The notes beneath the pieces were generated by a model. The model was not told the DNA's origin and made no database searches. It saw nothing but the letters and a program-made list of their open reading frames with translations. From Pelagomonas calceolata (lineage: Eukaryota > Sar > Pelagophyceae > Pelagomonadales > Pelagomonadaceae): a stretch of 64,000 bases of DNA. Shown one piece after another: positions 1 to 8,036 of the stretch. Positions within the stretch are counted from its first letter, which is position 1, and each line of letters opens with the position of its first letter. The stretch covers positions 1,798,001-1,862,000 of the forward strand of contig CAKKNE010000003.1 of NCBI GenBank assembly GCA_918797485.1, written 5' to 3'. Made by a program: the position numbers and the translations under genes.

Positions 1-603
1 GACGGAGTCCACAACGAGTAAAACGCCGTCGACCATGTTCAAAATGCGCTCGACCTCGCCGCCGAAGTCGGCGTGGCCCGGGGTGTCGACTAAATTGACC
101 TTGACTCCTTTGTAATCAATAGCGGCGTTCTTCGCGAGGATCGTGATGCCGCGTTCCCTCTCTTGATCATTAGAATCCATGACGCGCTCCTGGACCTCCT
201 CGTTGTCCCTAAACACGTTCGACTCCTGGAGCAGGGCGTCGACGAGCGTCGTCTTGCCGTGGTCGACCTGCGTGTGGTACGCTTGTTGTATGCTCGACGG
301 CGTGAGGTTGCGCATTGCGTTGCTGTGGGCGGGCGTCGGGAGCCGCGTTGGCTCGACGGCGTGGAGAATGCACGCGTTTCATGCCTGGCATTGCTTGCGG
401 ACGCTGCGTCGCACGTGTGCCACGATCGCGACGTTGCGCAGGCCCTCGAGCGTCGATGCAGCCATCCTGAGAGGGGCGCTGCTGCGGAGCTGCCTCGCCG
501 GACGAGCAACGCGCGGGCGGCCGCGCGACAGCAGCGCCCTCGCCACGCCGGCGAGCATCGTTATTCTTGCAATCGTGCCGCGTCGCATTGTCCGATGCTG
601 CAC
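1..603 (-). CDS. typA: TypA/BipA-family translational GTPase, 5' part, organelle-targeted (partial)
   Basis: Two exons, complement(join(<1..267, 415..603)); the gene runs off the left edge. TypA/BipA is a ribosome-associated GTPase of the elongation-factor class, here probably working in plastid or mitochondrion. Seen directly: exon 1 (63 codons) ends RNVAIVAH and exon 2 continues [13 protein letters not shown], restoring the G1 P-loop; then the switch I region with [14 protein letters not shown], and G3 [19 protein letters not shown] plus FGGEVER is typical of TypA rather than EF-Tu, EF-G or LepA. About 50 residues precede the G domain, rich in Arg and Ala and poor in acids, as in an organellar presequence. 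The start at 603 is the first in-frame ATG of exon 1; internal ATGs at 588 and 558 are alternatives. It shares a 390-bp divergent upstream region with the FEA1-like gene. Confidence 0.88.
268..414 (-). other. Intron of the TypA gene (GT-AG, 147 bp, phase 0)
   Basis: Sense strand begins GTGCGACG after ...GCACAC and ends CACACGCAG before GTCGACCACGG. Removing it rebuilds the invariant AHVDHGKT P-loop exactly. The terminal CACACGCAG resembles the CCACACAG end of the introners elsewhere in this window, and the interior has an ACGCCGTCGA motif close to the introner core, but no 8-bp target duplication is left, so an introner origin is only a guess. Confidence 0.82.
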
Positions 604-992
604 GACTGCAATTTTGTCGATGAGCAGAGCAGCACCTCGTCATTGCCAGCGGGCGGCACTGCTACCCTCGCCAATCCGCGCAAAGAGGCGTGCTTGCACT
701 TCTGTACAGGTCCATGTACCGGATCAAGGAGCCTCAGCAGCAACCGAACGAAGATAGTCAACGCGGGCCGCGGCCGCGCTTCGGCATAGTCGTCGGCCAT
801 GGAGAGAGAACGCAAGTGAACGATTCTAAACTGACGCATCGCCTCCTCTGGTGGGAGAGCTCCCTGTTTCGTGCGGGCAGCCGCACGTGCGCCGCCGCGC
901 CGCCGCCTCCTTCTGGGCAGGCTTGCAATTGGACATTGCCTCACAAAGCCGAGTATTAAGGCCAACATTGGTCGACATCAGGCAGCAAAAAA
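604..992. other. Divergent upstream region between TypA and FEA1-like genes
   Basis: No coding region is convincing here. It must hold both promoters and 5' leaders. The GCTAG palindrome found at many other divergent promoters in this window is not seen. The + side ends in an A-run immediately before the FEA1-like ATG. Confidence 0.5.
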
Positions 993-2849
993 ATGGTCGC
1001 ATGGGCTGGAATCATTGGTGCTGCCCTCTTCGGCCGCGCGGCCGCGCAGGTCGGCTCGTGGCAGACGCTCGCCGGCTATATGTCGGCCTCGGACGTTGAG
1101 CAGCACTCGAAGATCGACCTCGACATGCAAGAGTTTGAAGACAAGGTCGGCGAGTACGACACCAACGCAAACTGGATCACCGAGGCCATGTTTATCTACG
1201 AGAACGGCGGCAACGGCCTTTGCGTGACCGCCAACGAGAACGGCATCGGCTGCGAGGTGGGTTGGCCCCGGGGCAATTCCCTCAAGGCCACCTCGATCCG
1301 CACGCTCAAGGGCTTCGCGATCAAGGATTACTCGACGGACAAACTCACTGGCGCGGATGGTGGCAAGTACGGCGAGCAGTTGCCCCCGATCTACACGGCG
1401 TACTGGGCGGCCAACGGCTACAGCGCGACGGAAGCCGCCTTTTGGGCCGATACGTTCATCACGAAGGACTACTCCGCGATATCCAAGGACAGCGGGACGA
1501 ACCAGCTGATTAAGAAGGGCGCCAACTACCAGGCGGTCTGGATGTACGTGATCCACGAGCTCGAGGACGCCATTGGCGACTGCTTCGCCGGCGACATCAC
1601 CGCCAACGACGGCACCCCGACCGGCGGCGCGCCGCACGCGTGGGACGAGGCCTGGGCCTTCTACGCCGGCTCTCAGGTCGCGGCGACGGCGGCCGACTCC
1701 GTCGTGGACGACGGTACGCTGATCTGGGAGCTCGCGGAGAAGCGCGGCAAGGATTTCGGCACCACATACGCCACTGGCCCCGCCACGGTGAATGTCAATC
1801 TCCTAGCCAAATTTATTGAGGGCCGCGATCGCATCATTGCTGGCCAGTGCCTCGAGGCCGAGCCCATCGTTGATGAAATCATCAAGCAGATGTCGATCCC
1901 GCTCATCCAGGGCACGCTCAAGTACGCGTACCAGGCGGACCCGGCCAACTCCGCCGGCGATTGCGCCGGCGATGCCGGCAAGAACGCCCTGACCGCTACC
2001 GACGGTTGCGTCAAGTCGTGGGCCGAGGGCTGGGCCTTCGCCGCGGCCATTCTCCCGCGGATCGACCAGTGCTCCTCGACGGCGGCGGCCACGATCAAAA
2101 CGAACATCGACATCGCGGCGGCGACGCCGATGGCGGGCGGCTTCGCGGCGGTCCAGTCGGCGATCGAGTCGACGTACGCGTGCCTGGGCATCACGTGCGC
2201 CGACGTCGGCACGCGAAGCGGCTTCGCGGCGTGCATCGACCCAACCAACAACGACTGGGGAACTGGAAATGGCTGGTGCATGTCTGACCTCGACAAAATG
2301 ATTGGCAGCACGTCAGATGCCGGCGCCTGCTGGACAATGTGCGAGAATACGTATGGCTCCGACCTCGTGGCCATCGACTGGACGCCGGACGGGGATTGCT
2401 ACTGCCAAGACGCCTGCGAGTGCATGGACGACACGGAGGACAGCGATCATCACGTCATCACGTCGAGCGCCGTCGCATCGCTTCCCAACGAGTGCGTGTC
2501 GGCGTGTCCCGCGGAAGAGACGGCTTTCCAAGACTGCGCCAGCAAGCAACGAAGCCTCGACGACGACTTCTTTGCCGACGACGACGGCGACAACGACGAC
2601 AACTTTTCGCCGAATACCTGCGCCGACGTACAGCAACATCTCTCGAACGGAGAGTGCGAGGGGCCCGCCGTCTGCCAAACGGAGTACCAGGCGTGGGTCG
2701 AGTGTCATTATGAGGACATGGCCCAGAGCTTCCTAGGCCTCACGTGCGACTTATCCTGCTCCGGCAACCTCGGCAGCGACGCCGCTCAGCGAACTACCGC
2801 TGCCCTGGGCACCCTCCTCGGCACCACCGTTCTCCTCCTCGCGTTGTGA
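993..2849 (+). CDS. FEA1/H43-like low-iron-inducible secreted protein with Cys-rich C-terminus and probable GPI signal
   Basis: 618 residues. The N-terminus is a signal peptide (hydrophobic to residue 18, small residues before GlnVal). Residues about 40-400 are an all-helical domain resembling the FEA1 family of algal periplasmic iron-assimilation proteins, with motifs AVWMYVIHELEDA, HAWDEAWAFYAGS, LAEKRGKDFGT, and a repeated SWAEGWAFAAAILP that echoes the first WDEAWAFY segment, as in the internally duplicated FEA1 fold. Residues 405-595 are Cys-rich (CWTMCENTYG, CYCQDACECM), loosely WSC- or EGF-like. The last 20 residues are hydrophobic after a small-residue stretch, suggesting a GPI anchor. 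Family assignment is by remembered motifs; the role in iron uptake or sensing is inferred. FEA1 genes are typically induced by iron limitation. Confidence 0.65.
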   Translation: MVAWAGIIGAALFGRAAAQVGSWQTLAGYMSASDVEQHSKIDLDMQEFEDKVGEYDTNANWITEAMFIYENGGNGLCVTANENGIGCEVGWPRGNSLKATSIRTLKGFAIKDYSTDKLTGADGGKYGEQLPPIYTAYWAANGYSATEAAFWADTFITKDYSAISKDSGTNQLIKKGANYQAVWMYVIHELEDAIGDCFAGDITANDGTPTGGAPHAWDEAWAFYAGSQVAATAADSVVDDGTLIWELAEKRGKDFGTTYATGPATVNVNLLAKFIEGRDRIIAGQCLEAEPIVDEIIKQMSIPLIQGTLKYAYQADPANSAGDCAGDAGKNALTATDGCVKSWAEGWAFAAAILPRIDQCSSTAAATIKTNIDIAAATPMAGGFAAVQSAIESTYACLGITCADVGTRSGFAACIDPTNNDWGTGNGWCMSDLDKMIGSTSDAGACWTMCENTYGSDLVAIDWTPDGDCYCQDACECMDDTEDSDHHVITSSAVASLPNECVSACPAEETAFQDCASKQRSLDDDFFADDDGDNDDNFSPNTCADVQQHLSNGECEGPAVCQTEYQAWVECHYEDMAQSFLGLTCDLSCSGNLGSDAAQRTTAALGTLLGTTVLLLAL

Positions 2850-2980
2850 GCACGACAATTCAACGAAGGTCAAGAATTCAAGTTCTTCATCGCAGTTCCG
2901 AACTGCCTCTGCGCTTCGACTCTCCCTCAAGTGCCCTCCTCATGTCCAGAGCTAAAATCTAATAAGCTAGATAACTAAAG

Positions 2981-4501
2981 TTAAGACGTCAGCACCAGCG
3001 CCCCGAGCACCGCAACGACCGCGACTAAACAAGCGGGAGAAAACGCCGCCGGCGCCGCGGAGATAAGACCCGGCGCGACCGTCGCACCGGCAAACGCCTC
3101 GAGACCTTCGCCGTCGTAGGATAACGCCGACGCCACCTCGACCGGCCCCGGACTGATCGAAGCGCCCGCGGCCGCGAGCCACCGCCGGTCGCGCTTCAAA
3201 AGTAACTCGCGCGCGCTTTCGGGCGAATCTTTACCAGTAGCGTTCTTGACGGGCGCGAAGTCGTCGCCTCGCGTCCCTTCCAGCACCCGAAACTTGTCCG
3301 CGAACGGAAAAGTGTCAAAAATGAACAGCTCGAGCTTGATGCCGTTTGGCGTGGAAGGCGCACTGTCATGCACATTTGGTATTTTTTTGTGCGCGACGTG
3401 CAGCGGTAGTTTATCAACTAACTCGATACACTTTGCCAGAAATGCGATAGCAAAGTAGTTCACGCAAATATGAGAGGAACCGAACAGCAGGCGGCCCCGC
3501 GCATCGACGCTCTCCGCCGTTTGTTGAGAGATCTCCGAGTACTCGACGACGCGCACTCGACCATCACATTGCGCCAGGACTCCCACTTTTTCGTGCGCGT
3601 GGCCCTTCGGGACGACCTTGCTCGCGCAGTCGGCGCCTTCACTGCCACAGAAGCCGATGAATTCGGGGTCTCCGACCTTGACGAGGGCGTTGTCGACGCA
3701 GTACTGGTAGACGTGCTTTATGTTTCGTGCTTGCATGTCTTGTAACGCGCCCGAGTCGCGGAGCGCGTCATACACACCACCATTCCCGTTCGGCGGGACC
3801 GCTACTCGACATTTCGTCTCCAACGCTATACTACCATCATCGAGAAAGGCCGGCGCGACGCCCTGCTCGAAGAAGAAGACTTGGGTAGGTTTCAGGCCGA
3901 AGAAGCGTTGTTGTCTAAAGTAATTTCTCGTCTCTGCGTCGGTGGCGGCCGAGGTCATGACGTACCAGGGGATCGAGCCGGGTGGAGCCTTCGCTAGGCG
4001 CTCCAACGCCAGCAGCCGCTCACCTTGCAAACGGAATAACGATTTCCTAGATGGGAGTCGCACGTCGAACATGCCCTTGGGCCTGTCGAAACCGAGCCGC
4101 GTGCCCTGGCCGCCCGCTAGGAGTAGAATGGCGACCTCGCCGCGGCGACATGCGTCGAGGCCGGCTTTTCTCCATCCTTCTCGCTTCGCTCGTGGCGCGG
4201 TCGCGAGGCGCTCGATCTGATTTGTGTCGAGCGGTGCCGGTGGCCCTGCCTTATCGGGTGGTGGGTTCTTGGCGCGTTTGTACATCGCCGACGCTTTGGC
4301 GGGGTCTATGCTACTAATTTGGTCCAGCAGTTGCTTTTGTGCGGCGGCGTCGAGCTCGTCGACGTACTGCAGGCAATGCCCTTGGCCGGCTGCGGTCCAT
4401 TGCTGGCGCAATGCATCGATGGACTGCGCCATCGGACGCGGCCGCGTGTTGAGCAATGCGTCTCGTATTTCTGGGATGCACAGGCGAGACGAGCCAGCCA
4501 T
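2981..4501 (-). CDS. UAP1: UDP-N-acetylglucosamine pyrophosphorylase (UAP/UDPGP family)
   Basis: 506 residues, normal for the family. It makes UDP-GlcNAc from UTP and GlcNAc-1-P in the last step of the hexosamine pathway, feeding chitin, glycoprotein and GPI synthesis. Seen: the nucleotide loop LLLAGGQGTRLGFDRPKGMFDV near residues 125-146, IPWYVMTSAATDAET, the PNGNGGVYDAL segment of the sugar pocket, GFCGSEGADCASKVVP and SSHICVNYFAIAFL. All are UAP1 signatures and distinguish it from UDP-glucose pyrophosphorylase. Odd: the C-terminus ends in about 20 hydrophobic residues (SPACLVAVVAVLGALVL), resembling a tail anchor, whereas UAP1 is usually cytosolic. Start is the first ATG; a second ATG at 4432 is possible. 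It shares a divergent promoter with the MgtE-like gene. Confidence 0.9.
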   Translation of the reverse strand: MAGSSRLCIPEIRDALLNTRPRPMAQSIDALRQQWTAAGQGHCLQYVDELDAAAQKQLLDQISSIDPAKASAMYKRAKNPPPDKAGPPAPLDTNQIERLATAPRAKREGWRKAGLDACRRGEVAILLLAGGQGTRLGFDRPKGMFDVRLPSRKSLFRLQGERLLALERLAKAPPGSIPWYVMTSAATDAETRNYFRQQRFFGLKPTQVFFFEQGVAPAFLDDGSIALETKCRVAVPPNGNGGVYDALRDSGALQDMQARNIKHVYQYCVDNALVKVGDPEFIGFCGSEGADCASKVVPKGHAHEKVGVLAQCDGRVRVVEYSEISQQTAESVDARGRLLFGSSHICVNYFAIAFLAKCIELVDKLPLHVAHKKIPNVHDSAPSTPNGIKLELFIFDTFPFADKFRVLEGTRGDDFAPVKNATGKDSPESARELLLKRDRRWLAAAGASISPGPVEVASALSYDGEGLEAFAGATVAPGLISAAPAAFSPACLVAVVAVLGALVLTS

Positions 4502-4810
4502 TTGCCGGCTCGAGGCTCGAGCAGGCTGGCTCTAGTGTCTTACAGCCTGCTAGGTCTGCATGCATCAACCCAATCCTTGCCTCACACGTTCAAGGACGCG
4601 TCTCGGCGCGCGAGACCATTTCGTATCGTGCGGGACTCGAAAATGCAGCATCTGTGGGCCGCACACTCTCCCAATCCCAAGCTGTGCACGGAAGCGCATC
4701 GCTCGAAAACACACCTTTGACATCCGTGCCTGTCCGTCCAGCAACGAAGGGCTGCCTCTTTGGCTCCAGCTGTGGTGGCTGCTAGTCTGAACACAACAGC
4801 ATAGTACATC
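4502..4810. other. Divergent promoter region UAP1 / MgtE-like
   Basis: No gene seen. Contains one copy of the recurrent GCTAG palindrome (4532-4553), 31 bp from the UAP1 ATG and 258 bp from the MgtE-like ATG. Confidence 0.55.
4532..4553 (+). promoter_or_regulatory. GCTAG palindrome, copy 1
   Basis: CTAGTGTCTTACA, then GCCTG, then CTAG. Lies between divergent starts of UAP1 and the MgtE-like gene. Function inferred only from recurrence at promoters across the window. Confidence 0.6.
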
Positions 4811-5446
4811 ATGTCCGCGTCCGCGCCGCTCCTGCCCTCTGTGGCGAAGGAGCTCCCCGACACCGCAAGAGACGCCTACGCGGCAGCCACGGAGGACGTG
4901 CAGACGCGATTAACAAGGCGCCTGCCGCCTCTGGTATTAACGTTGTGTATTGAAATGGGAAATGCGGCCATCATCATGTCCTACAGCGGCGAGCTGCTGC
5001 GATATCCGCTGCTGGTCGGATTTATCCCCGTGATCTCCGCGCTGGGCGGCAACATCGGCCTCCAGTCGTCGTCAATCACGACGCGCGCGCTCTCGCACGG
5101 CCTTGCATCCGCAGATGAAGCGACAGCAACCATACGGCACGAGATGAGCGCCGTCGTGTTTTTGTCGGCGGCGCTGTCCGCGATGCTCTTCGCCATCGCG
5201 GCGACGTGGCGATCGATACAGACCTCGGAACTGGACTTTGGCTTTGGCTTCGTTGTGGCATTATCACAACTCGTGTCAGCTATCATGGGCGGGTTCTTAG
5301 GCGTCCTGACGCCGCTCTTCTACCGGTATATGGACATGGACCCCGCGTCGAATGCCGGGCCGCTGGATACCGCGGTCCAGGACGTGCTCGGCAACAGTCT
5401 TTTCCTCGCGACCGCGGGGTGGCTCCTTAATGTGTTTGGCTATTAG
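4811..5446 (+). CDS. MgtE/SLC41-type magnesium transporter, single membrane domain
   Basis: 211 residues with about five membrane segments. The MgtE membrane-domain signatures are visible: PVISALGGNIGLQSSSITTRAL (residues about 75-96, the GN-x-G-x-Q pore-helix motif) and DPASNAGPLDTAVQDVLGNSLF (residues about 178-199, the DPA...GP...D motif). Role: divalent cation (Mg2+) transport across a membrane. Bacterial MgtE has an added N-domain and CBS domains and animal SLC41 has two such membrane repeats; this protein has one repeat and no regulatory domain, so it probably dimerises. The 52-residue hydrophilic N-terminus shows no clear transit peptide. The 3' end abuts the convergent neighbour: only 5 bp separate the stop codons. 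Confidence 0.8.
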   Translation: MSASAPLLPSVAKELPDTARDAYAAATEDVQTRLTRRLPPLVLTLCIEMGNAAIIMSYSGELLRYPLLVGFIPVISALGGNIGLQSSSITTRALSHGLASADEATATIRHEMSAVVFLSAALSAMLFAIAATWRSIQTSELDFGFGFVVALSQLVSAIMGGFLGVLTPLFYRYMDMDPASNAGPLDTAVQDVLGNSLFLATAGWLLNVFGY

Positions 5447-5451
5447 TCATT

Positions 5452-6423
5452 TTATGTGGGCTTCGGCGTCGGCGCGAACGTCTCGAACGTGGGCACCGGC
5501 GACTCCGAGGGCTGGGCCGTCGTAGGCCCGGGCGTCGGCCGGATCGTCGGCGGCGAGCTGGGCCGCGGCGTCGGTCTAGCTGTCCGAAACAATTCGTCCG
5601 TGGCCGCGCCCCACTCCGGGCCGCAATTACCAGGACCGTGCTTGTCCGGGTAGACGGACCCGCACTGCGTCGCGTTGATGCGGAGGTGCGGCGCGAGGGC
5701 GTGCGGCGTGCCGATCATCGACCCGCGCATCGTGAAGACACTGGAAGGGTCGAAGTCCGCCCACCAGGACTTGATGGAGTTCTCGTCCGCGTCCCTGGAG
5801 AAGAAGCGCGCCGCGCCGTACAAATCGCCTCGACTATTCGCGTCCGGGTCGCCCCGCAATCGTACACAAAAATAGTCGCCCGCGCGAGCCGCGATCCTCA
5901 AGTCGTGCGTAACGTCACAAGACCTAGGATTGCCGTCCCACAGGAGGTCGGGGTCTCCGGTCCACCGACACCGCTCGTGGCCGCCGGTCGGTTGGACGTC
6001 CCAGGCCACCGCGTCCTCCGGGCGTGAAGAATCGCAGCCCGGCTCCACAATTACAACCATGTTCGCCGGGAAGCCGTCCGGCGTGAGTCGCAGCTCCGCT
6101 GACGCGACGGCGTCCTCGGACAGGTCCCTGACATCAAATCTTAAGTAGGTGACCCTATCTCCCATCTCTCTCGCTCCACAAATACCGCTGTCGGCGAAGT
6201 GGTCCGTCGGTTTGCTGTCGTACGAGTGGGAATTGCCTCTTACATACAAGTACGGTTCCGTGTGGTGGAGCTCGAACTTGGCGTAGCAGGCAGAGGCGTA
6301 GGTGTCTCCTTCTGTATACTTCGTGTAGTCGGCCAGGGGCCGCTCGAACTCGTTCTGGCAGCCCTCGGCCGTGCACCATGCTGTTGTTTGTCGGAGGAGG
6401 GTGAGGAGCAGGATGGTCTTCAT
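5452..6423 (-). CDS. Secreted protein with CBM96-like domain and Thr/Pro-rich tail
   Basis: 323 residues. Signal peptide at 1-15 (hydrophobic Leu-rich, then TTAWC). Residues about 50-240 resemble the DNRLRE/CBM96 beta-sandwich: YLYVRG near the start, VTYLRFDVRDL, then VASAELRLTPDG, the pattern of a strand-rich domain found on secreted carbohydrate-active or adhesin-like proteins. Several Cys pairs fit an extracellular fold. The last 45 residues are PTPRPS/PTP repeats, a linker or O-glycosylated stalk typical of stramenopile wall proteins. No catalytic motif is seen. Convergent with the MgtE-like gene; divergent from the SLC35B gene. Domain call is tentative; secretion is better supported. Confidence 0.6.
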   Translation of the reverse strand: MKTILLLTLLRQTTAWCTAEGCQNEFERPLADYTKYTEGDTYASACYAKFELHHTEPYLYVRGNSHSYDSKPTDHFADSGICGAREMGDRVTYLRFDVRDLSEDAVASAELRLTPDGFPANMVVIVEPGCDSSRPEDAVAWDVQPTGGHERCRWTGDPDLLWDGNPRSCDVTHDLRIAARAGDYFCVRLRGDPDANSRGDLYGAARFFSRDADENSIKSWWADFDPSSVFTMRGSMIGTPHALAPHLRINATQCGSVYPDKHGPGNCGPEWGAATDELFRTARPTPRPSSPPTIRPTPGPTTAQPSESPVPTFETFAPTPKPT

Positions 6424-6937
6424 CGGTTCGAATTGCTATCGTCGTCGGGCAGCCATTCGGCTCTGATTCAGCATGAATCGCATCTCGCGCTGCAGCGCTC
6501 TCGGCCGCGCGCTTGGGCAGCTATTTGTGTCTCTGCAGCGGCCCTCTCTTGTCTTGGTGTCCCGCGGCGCGGCTGGCGCTTGCAAAAACCAAGACAGAAT
6601 CCTCATTCGAGCCCTTGCATGAGTGGTTTGGAAGACGAGCACGGCTGAAAAAAATTGTCGGGGTGCGCCGGCGTCGACGCGCCTCAAAAGTTGCCTGTTT
6701 TGCCCCAGCGAGAGGCTAGCGGTGCATGTTAGCATAGCCAACGCAGCGAGTCATAGCAGCGCTCGACGAATTTGCAACTGCTGCATCCAGTCACCGGCGC
6801 CGGGTGCATAACTCAGCCGACGAGGCCACTGTGCAGCAGAGGCTATCGCGGCCGACGCGTGCCGACGCGCGAAGGCCCGCGCCTGACAGCGCCGCCGTCG
6901 CCGCCGACGCCACCGCGCGCGCGGAGAGCGCTGCGCC
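6424..6937. other. Divergent promoter region, secreted CBM96-like / SLC35B
   Basis: No gene seen in 514 bp. A degenerate copy of the GCTAG palindrome lies at 6715-6733 (GCTAGCGGTGCATGTTAGC). The rest is unremarkable GC-rich sequence. Confidence 0.5.
6715..6733 (-). promoter_or_regulatory. GCTAG palindrome, degenerate copy
   Basis: GCTAGCGGTGCATGTTAGC; on the opposite strand it reads GCTAACATGCACCGCTAGC, matching the ACATGC and CGCTAGC part of the consensus but lacking CTAGTGTCTT. Weak. Confidence 0.3.
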
Positions 6938-8020
6938 ATGACGGGCGCTAGCGGCGACGCCGAGCAGCTCACGCCGGACCACGGCTTAGTGTATTGGAGG
7001 TGGCTCGCTTTTTCCTTCTTCGGCATCATGGTGTCGTTCATCTTATATGGGATCGTCATGGAGTACGCGACGAGTGGGGGAAGGAAACTCCACGAGTTAT
7101 CACTCATTTTCGTCACGTCTTCACTCTACACCACAACAGCCTACGTTGGCAAGACCATCCGGGGAGAGCGACCAACTACTGTACCCACATATAAACTATT
7201 CGTGGTCGCCATGCTAAGCATGGGATCGACCTTCTTCTCCGTCCGAAGTTTGAGGTATGTTATCTTCCCGGTGCAAGTATTAGCCAAGTCCTGTAAACCG
7301 ATCCCGGTCATGATCATGGGCGCTTTTTTGGGCAAGAAGTACCCGCTCAAAAAGTACTTAAATGTGTGCGTCATAGTGGTAGGCATCGCGTTGTTCATGC
7401 TCGGTGGGAACGCCGTCAAGGCCGACGACGCGGAGAAGGGCGGCACGACGATGCTGTTGGGCTGCGTCATGCTGTTTCTGAGCTTATCCTTCGACGGAGC
7501 AACAGGAGCCTACGAAGACAAGATCATGCAGCGCGACCACGTCGGGCCCTTTGAGTTGATGTTCAACATTCAACTCGGCAAGGCTATTCTGGCCTTCCTA
7601 TCTCTGGTGATTTTCAATGAGGTCAACTACTTCCTCCAGATGGTCCAGGAGACGGGGCCCGTACTATTGGCTTTGGGGGTCACGGGTGCCATGGGCCAGG
7701 TGTTCATTTTCGTGACCATCGCCAAATTTGGCGCCTTGATGTGCTCGCTGATCGGGCTGGGGCGGAAGATCGTCACTCTGATCGTGTCCATCATCATCTA
7801 CCAGCACCCCGTCGACACGCAGCAGGGCATCGGGCTGTCAATGGCGGTCGGGGCCATGGTCTACAACTTCGCCGATCGAGGAGGGAAGCGCGCGGCAAAG
7901 AAACCAACGGTGGCCGCGCGCGACGTCGAGGAGGCGGATGGGGTGGAGCTCAAGGGTCTGTTGAGCGCTGAAGGGACGTCGGCGGAGGACGAGAGCGTCG
8001 GCGAGCCCTCGGATAGGTAA
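6938..8020 (+). CDS. SLC35B-family nucleotide-sugar / PAPS transporter
   Basis: 360 residues, 8-10 membrane segments, no cleavable signal. The protein belongs to the UAA/SLC35B group of antiporters that carry nucleotide sugars or PAPS into ER or Golgi. Family marks: RYVIFPVQVLAKSCKPIPVMIMG (residues about 104-126), the KSCKPIPVM motif being shared by SLC35B1-B3, and GALMCSLIGLGRKIVTL (about 266-282), matching the TTRKFFT-type segment of the family. Substrate cannot be read from sequence; SLC35B2/B3 (PAPS) and SLC35B1 (UDP-sugar or ATP) are all possible. The C-terminal 45 residues are acidic and cytosolic, without a KKxx retrieval signal. Ends 16 bp from the convergent alpha-SNAP stop. Confidence 0.85.
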   Translation: MTGASGDAEQLTPDHGLVYWRWLAFSFFGIMVSFILYGIVMEYATSGGRKLHELSLIFVTSSLYTTTAYVGKTIRGERPTTVPTYKLFVVAMLSMGSTFFSVRSLRYVIFPVQVLAKSCKPIPVMIMGAFLGKKYPLKKYLNVCVIVVGIALFMLGGNAVKADDAEKGGTTMLLGCVMLFLSLSFDGATGAYEDKIMQRDHVGPFELMFNIQLGKAILAFLSLVIFNEVNYFLQMVQETGPVLLALGVTGAMGQVFIFVTIAKFGALMCSLIGLGRKIVTLIVSIIIYQHPVDTQQGIGLSMAVGAMVYNFADRGGKRAAKKPTVAARDVEEADGVELKGLLSAEGTSAEDESVGEPSDR

Positions 8021-8036
8021 TAATGTGAATTAACGC

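Noticed and set aside
561-968. 135-residue minus-strand frame upstream of TypA
   Set aside because: Lies in the shared upstream region, has no domain, and its composition is that of GC-rich shadow frames.
6424-6440. GGTTCGAATT near 6425, a tRNA B-box-like sequence
   Set aside because: No A box or cloverleaf can be built around it, and it overlaps the leader of the secreted-protein gene.
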